Shown: one piece after another, positions 6,161 to 14,253 of the stretch | Numbering within the stretch: the first letter of the stretch is position 1 | How the letters are laid out: every line of letters starts with the position of its first letter | Virus record (IMG/VR): IMGVR_UViG_3300036770_005654 | Location: 1-64,000 of that record | DNA length: 64,000 nt | Source of the DNA: a virus | Direction: 5' to 3' (one strand) | Made by a program: the position numbers and the translations under genes | Notes under the pieces: model-generated | Database searches by the model: none | The model's input: only the letters and a program-made list of their open reading frames with translations | Told to the model about the DNA's origin: nothing

Positions 6161-8162
6161 TGATGCATGGTTAGGTCTTGGAGATTTATCCAAGGTAATT
6201 ATTTCTTCTAATCCTATGATTAATAGGAACGAAAGCGAAATAGAAAATCCCGATCTTCATCTGTTAAAAATATTAAAACAAACCAAATACATAGGGTCAA
6301 CATGTAAATTATTATTTGATATAGAGCTTCATCCGATACAAATAGCGATTCTACAAGAATTCTGGATTAGACCATTCCCAATGTTTGTTGCTAGTCGTGG
6401 TTTCGGCAAATCATTTTTAATGAGCTTATATTGTATACTAAAATGTATTTTTGTTCCTGGTACCAAAATAGTAGTAGTTGGTGCGGGTTTTAGACAAAGC
6501 AAAATACTTTTTGAATACATGGAAAATATCTGGCGTACGAGTCCTATATTACGTAGTATTTTTAATGGTAATGATGATGGTCCACGACGAGATGTAGACA
6601 GATGCACATTACGATTAGGAGATAGTTGGGTTATTGCTATTCCTATGGGTGACGGCTCAAAGATTAGAGGCTTAAGAGCTCATATTATTATAGCAGACGA
6701 ATTTGCCTCTATGTCCTCGGAAATTTATGAAACAGTAGTCTCCGGTTTCGCTGCTGTATCTGCTAGTCCTATAGAGAATGTAAAACAGGAAGCTAAGAAA
6801 GCAGCAATGATAAAAGCTGGTTTATGGAATGATCAATTAGAAACACTATCTTATAAACCCAGTAATCAGGCTATTATTAGCGGAACAGCAGACTATGGAT
6901 TCAAACATTTTGCTAGTTATTGGAAAAGATATAAGAGCATTATAGAAAGTAAAGGCGATATCAATAAACTCAAAGAAATTTTTAATGGAGAAATTCCAGA
7001 TAATTTTAATTGGAAAGACTATAGTATTATAAGAATACCATACGAATTAATTCCAAAAGGATTTATGGATGATAAACAAGTAGCACGAGCAAAAGCAACA
7101 ATCCATACCGGCATATATAATATGGAATATGCTGCGTGTTTTATTAATGATAGTGAAGGATTTTTTAGAAGAAGTCTAATAGAAAGTTGTGTTGTTAGCG
7201 ACACAAATCCTATCTCTATTAATAATAGAAACATTTCTTTTGATGCTACTATAGCAGGCAATACTAATCATGAATATATTTATGGAGTTGATCCGGCTAG
7301 TGAAAGAGATAATTTTAGTATAGTAATACTAGAAATACATCCCGATCACTCCAGAGTCGTATACTGCTGGACAACTAATAGAAATAATTTTAAAGAAAGA
7401 CAAAAAACAGGATTAGTACAAGAACATGACTTTTATGGATTTTGTGCAAGAAAAATTAGAAATCTAATGAAAACCTTTCCTCCCAAAATAATAGGCATGG
7501 ACGCTCAGGGTGGTGGCGTAGCTATAGAGGAAGCTTTACATGATCCATACAAAATAGAGCAAGGCGAACAATTAATCTGGCCAACTATTAACTATGAGAA
7601 AAGCAAAGATACGGATAATCAATCTGGTTTGCACATACTTGAACTCGTTCAATTTGTTAAAACAGAATGGACAAGTCAAGCTAATCACGGATTACGCAAA
7701 GACTTAGAGGATAAATTATTATTATTTCCTCGTTTTGATAATCTAACACTAGGTCTAGCCTTAGACAAGGAAGGTAAAGATATATTATCTACTAATTTAA
7801 ACTCTCCTATTTATGATAGTTTAAGCGAATGTATTCTAGAAATAGAAGATTTAAAAGACGAATTAACAACTATAGTAATGACACAAACAAGTTCCAGCGC
7901 TGGCGCTAGAGACAGATGGGACACTCCAGAAATTAAAATGAATAATGGCAAGAAAGGACGATTACGTAAAGACCGTTATAGTGCTTTATTAATCGCTAAT
8001 ATGTTAGCTAGACAAATCAGAAACACTTTGTCTCAACCATCTTATGATATTATCGGAGGCAACAGAAATACTATTGTGGACCAAAAGGGAGATATGTATA
8101 AAGGACCAGAGTGGTTTACCAACGAAGCAAATAACGATATTTATTTAGGAATTTACAAATAA
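6126..8162 (+). CDS. terL: Terminase large subunit
   Basis: A 678-residue packaging motor. The N-terminal ATPase has Walker A ASRGFGKS (89-96) and Walker B IIIADE (187-192, Glu192 catalytic). The C-terminal RNase H-like nuclease has acidic residues at Asp389 (GVDPAS), Asp459 (GMDAQGGG) and Asp616 (KDRYSA). It would translocate DNA through the portal and cut genome ends. The ATG at 6126 lies inside the previous gene (35-nt overlap) with only a weak ribosome binding site, so expression may depend on coupling. It is followed by a 50-bp AT-rich gap before the portal gene. Confidence 0.93.
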   Translation: MNSTDNQKKIFSDAWLGLGDLSKVIISSNPMINRNESEIENPDLHLLKILKQTKYIGSTCKLLFDIELHPIQIAILQEFWIRPFPMFVASRGFGKSFLMSLYCILKCIFVPGTKIVVVGAGFRQSKILFEYMENIWRTSPILRSIFNGNDDGPRRDVDRCTLRLGDSWVIAIPMGDGSKIRGLRAHIIIADEFASMSSEIYETVVSGFAAVSASPIENVKQEAKKAAMIKAGLWNDQLETLSYKPSNQAIISGTADYGFKHFASYWKRYKSIIESKGDINKLKEIFNGEIPDNFNWKDYSIIRIPYELIPKGFMDDKQVARAKATIHTGIYNMEYAACFINDSEGFFRRSLIESCVVSDTNPISINNRNISFDATIAGNTNHEYIYGVDPASERDNFSIVILEIHPDHSRVVYCWTTNRNNFKERQKTGLVQEHDFYGFCARKIRNLMKTFPPKIIGMDAQGGGVAIEEALHDPYKIEQGEQLIWPTINYEKSKDTDNQSGLHILELVQFVKTEWTSQANHGLRKDLEDKLLLFPRFDNLTLGLALDKEGKDILSTNLNSPIYDSLSECILEIEDLKDELTTIVMTQTSSSAGARDRWDTPEIKMNNGKKGRLRKDRYSALLIANMLARQIRNTLSQPSYDIIGGNRNTIVDQKGDMYKGPEWFTNEANNDIYLGIYK

Positions 8163-8212
8163 CAGTGTAATTAGAATATAATAACATTACATTACAATTA
8201 AAAAAAAATAAT

Positions 8213-10387
8213 ATGAAAAAATATCCAAAAAGTGATCAAATTCAAGATGCAGAAACTATAGGACAGGAAGCTTATGTAACATGGGGCGATGATCTTAGCT
8301 CCAAACAAGAAGCTTTGAATAAATCCTCAGAATCCATGTCTGAGTATACAATGATAGAAAGAGCTTCTGCGATGAGAAGGTATGGTCTAGATTATTCTAA
8401 TTTAGATACTAATACATCTGGTCGTCCAGGATTAACCAGACTAGATTATGACTTTTTTCGTCCTGACGAGGCCGTTCCTAGGCAAATTAAATTTATATTA
8501 AAAAAAGCAGACGATATTTATCAAAGAGTAGGATTGGTTAAAAATGTAATTGATCTTATGGGAGATTTTGCAGCTCAAGGGATTAGAATTGTACATAAAG
8601 ATAAAAAAATAGAAAAATTTTACAAAAAATGGTTTAATAAAATTAGAGGTAAGGAAAGAAGTGAAAGATTTCTAAATAACTTATACAAGAGTGGAAATGT
8701 TATTATTAATAGGCAAACAGGGAAGTTAAGTCTAAAAGTAGTTAAAGATCTATATAAATCTATAGCAAAACCAGATCTACTTATAGATAGTATAGAAAAT
8801 ATCAAAATAGAAAAAAAAGAAATTCCATGGAGATATACTTTTATAGATCCTATATATGTAGAGGTTGCAGCCGGATCGTTAGCCTCTTTTGTTGAAGATA
8901 AAAGATACGAACTAGTACTACCGGCTACGCTTAGAAAAATTATTAATGCTCCAAAAACAGAATCCGAAAAACAAATTATTGCTCAGTTACCACAACAAAT
9001 TATAGAGGCAGCAAAATTTAAGAAAAATTATCCACTAGATCCGGATAAAACATTGGTATTTCATTATAAAAAAGACGATTGGCAAAGATGGGCTTTTCCC
9101 ATGGTATACTCTATTATGGACGATATTACTGTAATTGAAAAATTAAAATTAGCTGATATGGCAGCTCTTGACGGAGCCATAAGCAATATAAGAATTTTTA
9201 AACTGGGCAGCCTAGAACATAAAATAGCTCCCACCAAAGCAGCAGCAGCTAAACTAGCTCAAATTTTAGGAAACAATGTTGGTGGAGGAACAATGGATCT
9301 TATTTGGGGACCAGACATAGAATTATTGGAAAGTAAAACTAGTGTACATCAATTTCTTGGAGAAGGCAAATATATCCCTCATCTCAATGCTGTTTACGCA
9401 GGACTAGGTATTCCGCCCACTTTAACCGGCACATACGGCGCTGCTGGTACTACTAATAATTTTATTAGTCTCAAAACATTAACTCAAAGACTTCAATATG
9501 GTAGAGATATCCTCACAGAATTTTGGACTAACGAAATCTTACTTGTTCAAAAGGCTATGAATTTTAAACAACCAGCAAAAATAGAATTTGATAGAATGGA
9601 CTTAAGTAATGAAGAAGCTGAAAAAGCTTTACTAATTCAATTAGCAGATAGAAATTTAATTAGTGATGAATTATTACAAACCAGATTCGGTTTAGATCCT
9701 GATATGGAAAAATCAAGACTAGTAAGAGAGAAAAAAGAAAGAAAATCAAGAAAAATGATACCAAAAGCGGGACCGTGGCACGATCCTAATCCAGAAAATG
9801 CTTTGAAAAAAATAGCTTTACAAAGCGGTATAGTAACTCCTAGCGAAGTTGGTTTATCACTAGATCCAAAAAAGAATGGAGAAAAAAATTCTTTGGAACT
9901 CAAGCAAGCTTTAACACCAACAAAGTTGGCAAAAGATTCCTCAGAATCTTTGCCAGGAGAACCGCAGCAAGGCAGACCCAAATTATCTAAGGATTCCACA
10001 AAAAGAAAACCCAAACAATTTTCACCACAAACCGGCGCCAAGCTTATGGTATGGGCAAACCAAGCCCAGGAAGAAATTAATAATATTATTAATCCTATAA
10101 TGCTAGATTTTTTCCAAAAGAAAAATATGAGAAGTTTATCCAATGAACAACACAAAGAATTAGACAGGTTAAAAACCGGAATATTTCTATCTTTAAAACC
10201 TTTCTGCTCAATCTCTAATGAAATAATTATGTCTAATATTAAAAATGTAAATTATCATTTAATTGATCAATATAGTGTATGGTTAAAACAGCTATCCGCA
10301 GATTTTAGTCGAGATCTAACAGTTGAAGATCAAAAACAAGCCAAGGCTTCTTTTTATAGTTATCTCAACCAAGATAAAGGCATATAA
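8213..10387 (+). CDS. Portal protein
   Basis: A 724-residue protein directly after TerL and before the protease, the canonical portal position. Residues 85-130 (DDIYQRVGLVKNVIDLMGDFAAQG) and 270-330 (TLVFHYKKDDWQRWAFP and the following helix) resemble the clip and stem portions of long portals. Residues 400-440 (GLGIPPTLTGTYGAAGTTNNF) resemble the conserved segment preceding the crown helices. The C-terminal 200 residues are rich in Lys, Pro and Ser (515-610), then helical. At 724 residues it is long for a siphoviral portal and nearer to large-phage portals. Expected role: a 12-mer at one capsid vertex, docking terminase and later the neck. Confidence 0.85.
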   Translation: MKKYPKSDQIQDAETIGQEAYVTWGDDLSSKQEALNKSSESMSEYTMIERASAMRRYGLDYSNLDTNTSGRPGLTRLDYDFFRPDEAVPRQIKFILKKADDIYQRVGLVKNVIDLMGDFAAQGIRIVHKDKKIEKFYKKWFNKIRGKERSERFLNNLYKSGNVIINRQTGKLSLKVVKDLYKSIAKPDLLIDSIENIKIEKKEIPWRYTFIDPIYVEVAAGSLASFVEDKRYELVLPATLRKIINAPKTESEKQIIAQLPQQIIEAAKFKKNYPLDPDKTLVFHYKKDDWQRWAFPMVYSIMDDITVIEKLKLADMAALDGAISNIRIFKLGSLEHKIAPTKAAAAKLAQILGNNVGGGTMDLIWGPDIELLESKTSVHQFLGEGKYIPHLNAVYAGLGIPPTLTGTYGAAGTTNNFISLKTLTQRLQYGRDILTEFWTNEILLVQKAMNFKQPAKIEFDRMDLSNEEAEKALLIQLADRNLISDELLQTRFGLDPDMEKSRLVREKKERKSRKMIPKAGPWHDPNPENALKKIALQSGIVTPSEVGLSLDPKKNGEKNSLELKQALTPTKLAKDSSESLPGEPQQGRPKLSKDSTKRKPKQFSPQTGAKLMVWANQAQEEINNIINPIMLDFFQKKNMRSLSNEQHKELDRLKTGIFLSLKPFCSISNEIIMSNIKNVNYHLIDQYSVWLKQLSADFSRDLTVEDQKQAKASFYSYLNQDKGI

Positions 10388-10390
10388 TAT

Positions 10391-11944
10391 ATGATTATAT
10401 ATGAACAAGAAAATAGTGATGGATTATCAGAAAAAATTTCTGGCTCTTTTAGCATAGCATACAATTCATTGTTATCCCCATTTACTGTTGAAAATAATAA
10501 GTTTCAAGATAAAATTGCTGCTTCTTTTAATGATCCGGATCTATATTATGTTCAATCTATTCTTGTTAGTTCTTCCTGGAATCGTAATGATGATATTTTT
10601 GATAAGCAAGAAATATGGGCTGCTAGAAAAACACCAGAAGACAAGCCAACAAATTTAGAACACGATGAGAATACTATAATTGGCCATATAATTTCTAATT
10701 GGACAATCGACGACGAAGGAGAATTATTGCCAGAAACTATTAATATGGATGAACTACCAGATAAATTCCATATAGTTACAGGTTCAGTAATATATAAATC
10801 GTATAGCACCCCAGAACTTAGAGATAGAGCAGCAAAACTTATAGCAGAAATAGAAAATGGCACAAAATATGTTAGTATGGAGTGTTATTTTAATGGTTTT
10901 GATTATGGTTTAATCAATAAGGTTAATGGTCAATATAAAATATTAACAAGAAATAATGACACAGCTTATTTAACAAAATATTTAAGAGCATATGGTGGAC
11001 AAGGCGAACATGATAATTATAAGATTGGTAGGGTATTAAGAAACATCACATTTAGTGGAAAAGGTTTTGTTGACAAACCAGCAAATCCAGATAGTATAAT
11101 TTTTCATAAAGAAATTATAACAAAAGCAAATATAAAAAATGAACATTTGACAAATTTAGGTGTATCAGATATTAATCCAATAATTAATGTAGATATGGAG
11201 AAAAATATTATGAATGAAAATTTAGAAAAAGAAGTTGCCGAGATAAATAAAAAACTTGATACAGTTTCAGCATCGTGTGCTGATCAAGTTGAACAAGCTC
11301 GTTCACTAGCTTCTGAACTTCAACAATCCAACCAAGAATTAGAGGCAGCCATGAAAGAAAAAGACGAAATGGTCAAGAAAGAAAAAACAAAAAGCGAAGA
11401 ACTCCAATCTGCATTCGACAAAGCTCTTTCTGAAAAAACAGTTGAGTTCGAAGAAGCTGCTAAAAAATGGAAAGAAGAAAAATCCATGATGGAAGAAGAT
11501 ATGAAGAAAGTAAAATCAGAACTAGATGTCGCTATGGAAGCCATATCAGCTTACAAAATGAAAGAAGAAGAAATGGCTAAAAAAGATAAGATGTTAAAAC
11601 GTAAAGCATCTTTAGTCGAAGCCGGTTTAGAAGATGATGTAATTGCTTCTACACTAGAAAAATTTGAAAACATAGACGATGAATCTTTTGAAGTTATGGC
11701 ATCTTTATTCATGGCTATGGCCGCTAAAATGAAAAAAGAAGAAAAAGCAATGATGATGAATAAAAAACTAATGTCTTCTGAAGAAGATACATCGCTAGAA
11801 ACAGCTCTTGATACTGTTGAGACAGATGACGCAGTAAGCATTAGTGTTGGTAACGATGAACTAGAAGCAGAATCGTCTCATGCGAGTATTCGTGCAGAAC
11901 TTGTAGAATTTGTAAGCGCTAGACTAGGTAAAACCTCGAAATAA
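10391..11944 (+). CDS. Prohead protease fused to scaffold
   Basis: A 517-residue protein of two parts. Residues 1-255 look like a gp21/HK97-type prohead serine protease: His91 in NLEHDENTIIGH and Ser162 in YVSMECYF are the likely catalytic pair. Residues 270-430 are almost continuous charged coiled coil (EKEVAEINKKLD, then long Lys/Glu stretches), typical of scaffolds, with an acidic C-terminus. It would shape the procapsid and then be cleaved during maturation. An in-frame internal start at 11210 with a good ribosome binding site would give the scaffold alone (see the separate entry), as in lambda C/Nu3. It lies 3 bp after the portal and before the decoration protein. Confidence 0.82.
   Translation: MIIYEQENSDGLSEKISGSFSIAYNSLLSPFTVENNKFQDKIAASFNDPDLYYVQSILVSSSWNRNDDIFDKQEIWAARKTPEDKPTNLEHDENTIIGHIISNWTIDDEGELLPETINMDELPDKFHIVTGSVIYKSYSTPELRDRAAKLIAEIENGTKYVSMECYFNGFDYGLINKVNGQYKILTRNNDTAYLTKYLRAYGGQGEHDNYKIGRVLRNITFSGKGFVDKPANPDSIIFHKEIITKANIKNEHLTNLGVSDINPIINVDMEKNIMNENLEKEVAEINKKLDTVSASCADQVEQARSLASELQQSNQELEAAMKEKDEMVKKEKTKSEELQSAFDKALSEKTVEFEEAAKKWKEEKSMMEEDMKKVKSELDVAMEAISAYKMKEEEMAKKDKMLKRKASLVEAGLEDDVIASTLEKFENIDDESFEVMASLFMAMAAKMKKEEKAMMMNKKLMSSEEDTSLETALDTVETDDAVSISVGNDELEAESSHASIRAELVEFVSARLGKTSK
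11210..11944 (+). CDS. Nested scaffold protein (internal start)
   Basis: Internal in-frame ATG (Met274 of the protease-scaffold) with GGAG 9 nt upstream. The leader GGAGAAAAATATTATG is nearly the same as those of the next two genes (GGAGAAAAAATATG before 11957, GGAGAAAACAAACATG before 12453). The product would be 244 residues, beginning MNENLEKEVAEINKK, and would consist of the coiled-coil scaffold without the protease. Nested scaffolds translated from inside protease genes are established in lambda-like phages. The start falls at the domain boundary, which strengthens the case. Not proven without protein data. Confidence 0.6.
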   Translation: MNENLEKEVAEINKKLDTVSASCADQVEQARSLASELQQSNQELEAAMKEKDEMVKKEKTKSEELQSAFDKALSEKTVEFEEAAKKWKEEKSMMEEDMKKVKSELDVAMEAISAYKMKEEEMAKKDKMLKRKASLVEAGLEDDVIASTLEKFENIDDESFEVMASLFMAMAAKMKKEEKAMMMNKKLMSSEEDTSLETALDTVETDDAVSISVGNDELEAESSHASIRAELVEFVSARLGKTSK

Positions 11945-11956
11945 GGGAGAAAAAAT

Positions 11957-12427
11957 ATGGCTCTTAAACCAGATCGTGTTGAATTACAAACAGATGTGTC
12001 TTTTTTCATGAATACCACAGCTACCAGAGGCGGTGTCGCTTCGGTATCTACCGGAGGTTCCGGAGTTGCTATGGATGATGCAGCCGCTGTTGTAGCATAT
12101 GCTACATCCACAAGCGGAGCAAAACCAGTTGGTGTTCTTTTAAATGATGTTGTTAATCTAGATTTAACTAGACAACATATTAATTGGCATAAAGATGAGG
12201 TACAAGTAGGTGGCAAAGTTACTTTGCTACAAGTTGGTCAAGTAACAACCAATATGGTTGTTGGTACTCCAAGTGCTGGTGCCACAGCTTATGTAGGCGT
12301 TAGTGGTAATTTCTCTGCCACTCCTCCAACAGATGCTTCTACAGAAGATGAGGCTTACAGAGTTGGTAGATTTTTAAGCTCAAAAGATTCAGATGGTTAT
12401 GTCAAAGTAGCAGTAAATATTGCCTAA
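11957..12427 (+). CDS. Putative head decoration protein
   Basis: A 156-residue, beta-rich, glycine- and alanine-rich protein without cysteine, between scaffold and major capsid protein, which is the usual place for a gpD-like stabilising protein. Segments such as GVLLNDVVNLDLTRQ and VGGKVTLLQVGQVT resemble phage head-fibre or decoration proteins. It has a strong ribosome binding site (GGGAGAAAAAAT) and favoured codons, in keeping with high expression. It would bind at capsid threefold sites after expansion. The assignment is from position and general character, not a diagnostic motif. Confidence 0.6.
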   Translation: MALKPDRVELQTDVSFFMNTTATRGGVASVSTGGSGVAMDDAAAVVAYATSTSGAKPVGVLLNDVVNLDLTRQHINWHKDEVQVGGKVTLLQVGQVTTNMVVGTPSAGATAYVGVSGNFSATPPTDASTEDEAYRVGRFLSSKDSDGYVKVAVNIA

Positions 12428-12452
12428 TAACAAATAAAGGGAGAAAACAAAC

Positions 12453-13469
12453 ATGTCAGCAGTAAATACCAAATCTTTTCAACCAACTCCAGAATTAACT
12501 GATCTTTTGATCAGATCTGGTTCACAGCACAGAGAAACATCTCTTGCTGCTAATTCAGAGTTTGCTAAAGCTTTAGAACAACCATTACGTCAGGGTATTC
12601 TTAACGGCAATATTCTTGATGGTATTTTTGAGCCAATTACACTAGCTCAAAGTGCTACTCCAGAATTTCCATTAGATTTCTTGGCTCCTGGTACAGAAAA
12701 GGACTTTGTGGCATACACAATTCCTAATCATGGTTATATTCCAGAACGTCATGTTGAGGGCGATTATGTTATGGTCCCAACATTCGATATTGGTGCAAGT
12801 ATCGATTATCTTTTAAAGTATGCTAGAGATGCTCGTTGGGATGTTGTTGGTCGTGCTATGGAGGTGCTAGAAGCTTCGTTCGTTAAGAAAATGAACGACG
12901 ATGGCTGGCACACACTATTGGCTGCTGGCGTTGATCGCAATATCGTAGTATACGATAGCGACGCTGCTGCTGGTCAATTTACAAAGCGTCTTGTTAGCTT
13001 AATGAAAACTGTTATGCGTCGTAATGGTGGCGGTAATAGCGCTAGTAATAATCGTGGTATGCTAACAGATCTTTATGTATCCCCTGAAGCTATGGAAGAT
13101 ATCCGTAATTGGGGTGTTGATCAAGTTGACGAAATTACTCGTCGAGAGATCTACACAGCTGCCGATGGTAGTATTAACAGAGTATTTGGCATTAATCTTC
13201 ACGATCTAGACGAACTTGGTGATGGTCAAGAATATCAGCTATTCTATAGCAATACTCTTAGCGCATCAATGCCAACCGGTCATGCTACAGAAATTGTGGT
13301 TGGCCTAGATCTTCGTAAGAGAGATAGTTTCATAATGCCTATTCGTGAACAGGTTCAAATTTTTGAAGATGATTCTCTTCATCGTCAAAAACGAGCCGGA
13401 TTCTATGGTTGGGCAGAACAAGGCTTCGCCGTTCTGGACAATCGCAGAGTCTTACTTGGTTCACTTTGA
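12453..13469 (+). CDS. Major capsid protein (HK97-fold)
   Basis: A 338-residue protein downstream of portal, protease-scaffold and decoration genes. The mixed alpha/beta pattern matches HK97-type capsid proteins: a long helix near 140-155 (GRAMEVLEASFVKKMND), a spine-like helix near 180-190, the conserved-looking LYVSPEAMEDIRNW, and a C-terminal P/A-domain strand pattern (FYGWAEQGFAVLDNRRVLLGSL). The gene uses more GC-ending and CGT arginine codons than its neighbours, as expected for a very highly expressed protein. It is followed by a strong terminator. The N-terminus contains no obvious cleaved delta domain. Confidence 0.85.
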   Translation: MSAVNTKSFQPTPELTDLLIRSGSQHRETSLAANSEFAKALEQPLRQGILNGNILDGIFEPITLAQSATPEFPLDFLAPGTEKDFVAYTIPNHGYIPERHVEGDYVMVPTFDIGASIDYLLKYARDARWDVVGRAMEVLEASFVKKMNDDGWHTLLAAGVDRNIVVYDSDAAAGQFTKRLVSLMKTVMRRNGGGNSASNNRGMLTDLYVSPEAMEDIRNWGVDQVDEITRREIYTAADGSINRVFGINLHDLDELGDGQEYQLFYSNTLSASMPTGHATEIVVGLDLRKRDSFIMPIREQVQIFEDDSLHRQKRAGFYGWAEQGFAVLDNRRVLLGSL

Positions 13470-13501
13470 TACAATTACTTATTTTTTTAAGTCTTGATAA
13501 G

Positions 13502-13530
13502 AAAAGCCGCTCTTTTGGGCGGCTTTTTTT
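13502..13530 (+). terminator. Rho-independent terminator after the capsid gene
   Basis: AAAAGCCGC-TCTTTTGG-GCGGCTTTTTTT: a 6-bp GC-rich core stem (505-510 with 519-524 of the 13,5xx block), extended by A-T pairs, with an 8-nt loop and a T-run. It would end the packaging/head transcript, so the fibre genes probably have their own promoter in 13531-13570. Confidence 0.9.
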
Positions 13531-13575
13531 ATATAAGGTGTATCTCTTACTAGATACTCTCAGAGGGGTATAAAT

Positions 13576-14004
13576 ATGTCAGCAAGCCAATATAATTTTT
13601 CTATAGAAAGAGGATCATCTTTTAGATTAGCAGCAACATATAAAGATGCAGATAATAATATTATTGATTTAACAAATTGGTGCGCTAGATTAACTATGTA
13701 TACTCAATATAAAGATATTTCTAAAAGAAATCTATCAACTATTAAAGTTTATTCTACTACTAATATTGATTATACATTATATAAATTTTATATAGATGGT
13801 CCTAATGGTAAAATAGTACTATTATTACCATCTGATACCACCAACAGTTTCGATTTCGATACTGCTAAATATGACCTAGAACTACAATCTCCAGACGATT
13901 TTTATAGTGGTGGTGGAAATTATACTATCAGATTATTGTATGGTGTAATATCTATACATAAGAGATATAGCGAGTCAACAACAGCATTGGATTGTCAAAC
14001 ATGA
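13576..14004 (+). CDS. Small beta-sandwich structural protein, paralogue of 31872-32300
   Basis: A 142-residue protein. It shares with the protein at 31872-32300 the order FSIERGSSF, DLTNWCARL, YDLELQSPDDFYSGGG and a final beta strand; the two are clear paralogues of equal length. This family is common in phages next to fibre genes and is thought to be a tail or fibre-attachment protein, but its role is not established. AGGGG lies before the ATG. The stop overlaps the next start (ATGA). The same arrangement, a gene of this family followed by an ATGA-coupled gene, recurs at 31872-32300/32297. Confidence 0.7.
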   Translation: MSASQYNFSIERGSSFRLAATYKDADNNIIDLTNWCARLTMYTQYKDISKRNLSTIKVYSTTNIDYTLYKFYIDGPNGKIVLLLPSDTTNSFDFDTAKYDLELQSPDDFYSGGGNYTIRLLYGVISIHKRYSESTTALDCQT

Positions 14005-14222
14005 GCAATATAGTAGTTGTAGAATCTTCTACAGAAGATAATATTATTACTATTGATGAAAATAATGTTTTTATTGAAATAATAAATACAGAAAAAATTT
14101 TAGCAAGCGATCTTCCAGACGACATACCTTTTGCAAAAATTCAATTAGCAAGTTTTGGAAATGGTTTTGATGGTTTAGATAACTATCTCGATCAATATTC
14201 TTTTGATTGTGGTACTCCATAA
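14001..14222 (+). CDS. Small acidic hypothetical protein
   Basis: A 73-residue acidic protein (MSNIVVVESSTEDN...) starting in an ATGA overlap with the preceding stop. The open frame extends to a TTG at 13992, but the coupled ATG is the better start. Its first 40 residues, short beta strands ending in Ile/Val-rich stretches, loosely recall the N-termini of the collagen-bearing proteins at 32297 and 45707. It could be a truncated relative lacking their collagen-like and fibre portions, or an independent small connector. No known domain. Confidence 0.5.
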   Translation: MSNIVVVESSTEDNIITIDENNVFIEIINTEKILASDLPDDIPFAKIQLASFGNGFDGLDNYLDQYSFDCGTP

Positions 14223-14253
14223 TATATAACAATTTAAATAGGGGAAATTAATT

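Noticed and set aside
9637-10155. 172-residue minus-strand ORF
   Set aside because: Antisense shadow of the portal gene; low-complexity hydrophobic translation without a start signal.
13569-13576. TATAAATA before the gene at 13576
   Set aside because: It overlaps the start codon and lies between the ribosome binding site and ATG, so it cannot be the promoter of that gene.
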